Shown in pieces: positions 63,446 to 64,000 of a stretch of DNA of 64,000 bases. The notes under the pieces were generated by a model, which ran no database searches, was not told where the DNA came from, and worked only from the letters and a program-made list of their open reading frames with translations. Positions within the stretch are counted from its first letter, which is position 1, and every line of letters starts with the position of its first letter. The position numbers were made by a program, and so were the translations under genes. Origin of the DNA: Streblospio benedicti (Eukaryota > Annelida > Polychaeta > Spionida > Spionidae); the NCBI GenBank assembly GCA_019095985.1, contig CM032669.1:36735791-36799790 (forward strand), written 5' to 3'.

Positions 63446-64000
63446 CTGCTACCATCCATCTCAGAGCCCATCAATGGACATCAATATTCGCAGTGTGATA
63501 TCTTTTTCCCAGACGCATATTTAATCTGATAGGGCGATATCTTTCCCCATATCAATCAAAAAGATCGTGATTTTTATGTCTTCTTCAAACAAAATATACT
63601 GTCTCATGGGCGCAGCCATTTTAAAACTTACTCGATTGAACGGCACACCGTAACATATCACGCCGGTTTTGACACAACATGCACCAGCCGGGATTTTGAA
63701 ATCGAGTCGCACATAAATCTGTAGAGTACACATGCGTGATTTAAATAATCGGCTTTAGGAGCTTCGTAGTAGCATTGCTGTATTTCCTTATGCGACGTCA
63801 CTAATATTCGCATATGTATTGTTGGCAACTGTGTTATTGTTGTACTGGTAACCGTGCATATATTTGATAGCGCGAAAAATTAAATGATATAAGATATAAT
63901 CAAATGAATAAAAAGCTGAGCTAGAGATAACCAGAAGTGATGAAGATCTGGCCAGTACAGGATCCTGGTAAATGTAGCACGTGTAGATAATCTAGGTAAT
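63446..64000. other. RRS1 intron 3, right edge of window
   Basis: A minus-strand open stretch (63521-63733) has no recognisable domain. GCGCAGCCATTTTAAAA at about 63610 recalls promoter or repeat sequence seen near 47190. No exon is seen. Confidence 0.4.

Overview
The window is nuclear DNA of an animal. It is AT-rich and repeat-dense, and its conserved genes have many introns with GT-AG boundaries. The density of fold-back elements, degenerate tandem repeats and tRNA-derived SINEs fits a slowly evolving marine invertebrate such as a lophotrochozoan or a basal deuterostome. I cannot name the species from sequence alone. One run of exactly 100 N (38675-38774) marks a scaffold join.

Four host genes are recognised. 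(1) 4628-21988, minus strand: a DEAD-box RNA helicase of the DDX5/DDX17 (p68/p72) group, with all core motifs, an SR-rich N-terminus and a very long RS/prion-like/proline-rich C-terminus. (2) 23781-24461, plus strand: EXOSC5 (Rrp46), a core RNA exosome subunit whose coding sequence lies in one exon. (3) 29384-61442, minus strand: a BAR-RhoGAP protein of the ARHGAP17/ARHGAP44/SH3BP1 (RICH) group, traced over about 20 exons. One exon partly falls in the N gap, and one 996-nt exon is phase-symmetric. (4) 61915 to beyond the right end, plus strand: the first three exons of the ribosome-biogenesis factor RRS1.

Layout: 1-3540 is repeat-rich intergenic DNA with two tandem-repeat blocks. Two gene pairs are head to head. 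The helicase and EXOSC5 start codons lie about 1.8 kb apart, and those of the RhoGAP and RRS1 only 473 bp apart, with a perfect CRE palindrome between them. EXOSC5 and the RhoGAP converge on a 4.9-kb spacer with long AT microsatellites and a large inverted repeat. The introns, above all helicase intron 1 (8 kb) and RhoGAP intron 1 (15.7 kb), hold most mobile DNA: two related non-autonomous hAT-like elements with 6-bp duplications, a pogo/Tigger-like element holding a LINE fragment, at least five fold-back or palindromic elements, several tRNA-derived SINEs and several tandem arrays.

Three of the four genes act in RNA metabolism or ribosome assembly (helicase, exosome, RRS1). The fourth regulates Rho-family GTPases at membranes. 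I see no operon-like or defence-system cluster and no virus-like element. The observations I rate highest are the 332-codon phase 1-1 exon in the RhoGAP gene, an inverted-repeat element with a complete Pol III A/B-box head in its loop, and the head-to-head RhoGAP/RRS1 promoter.
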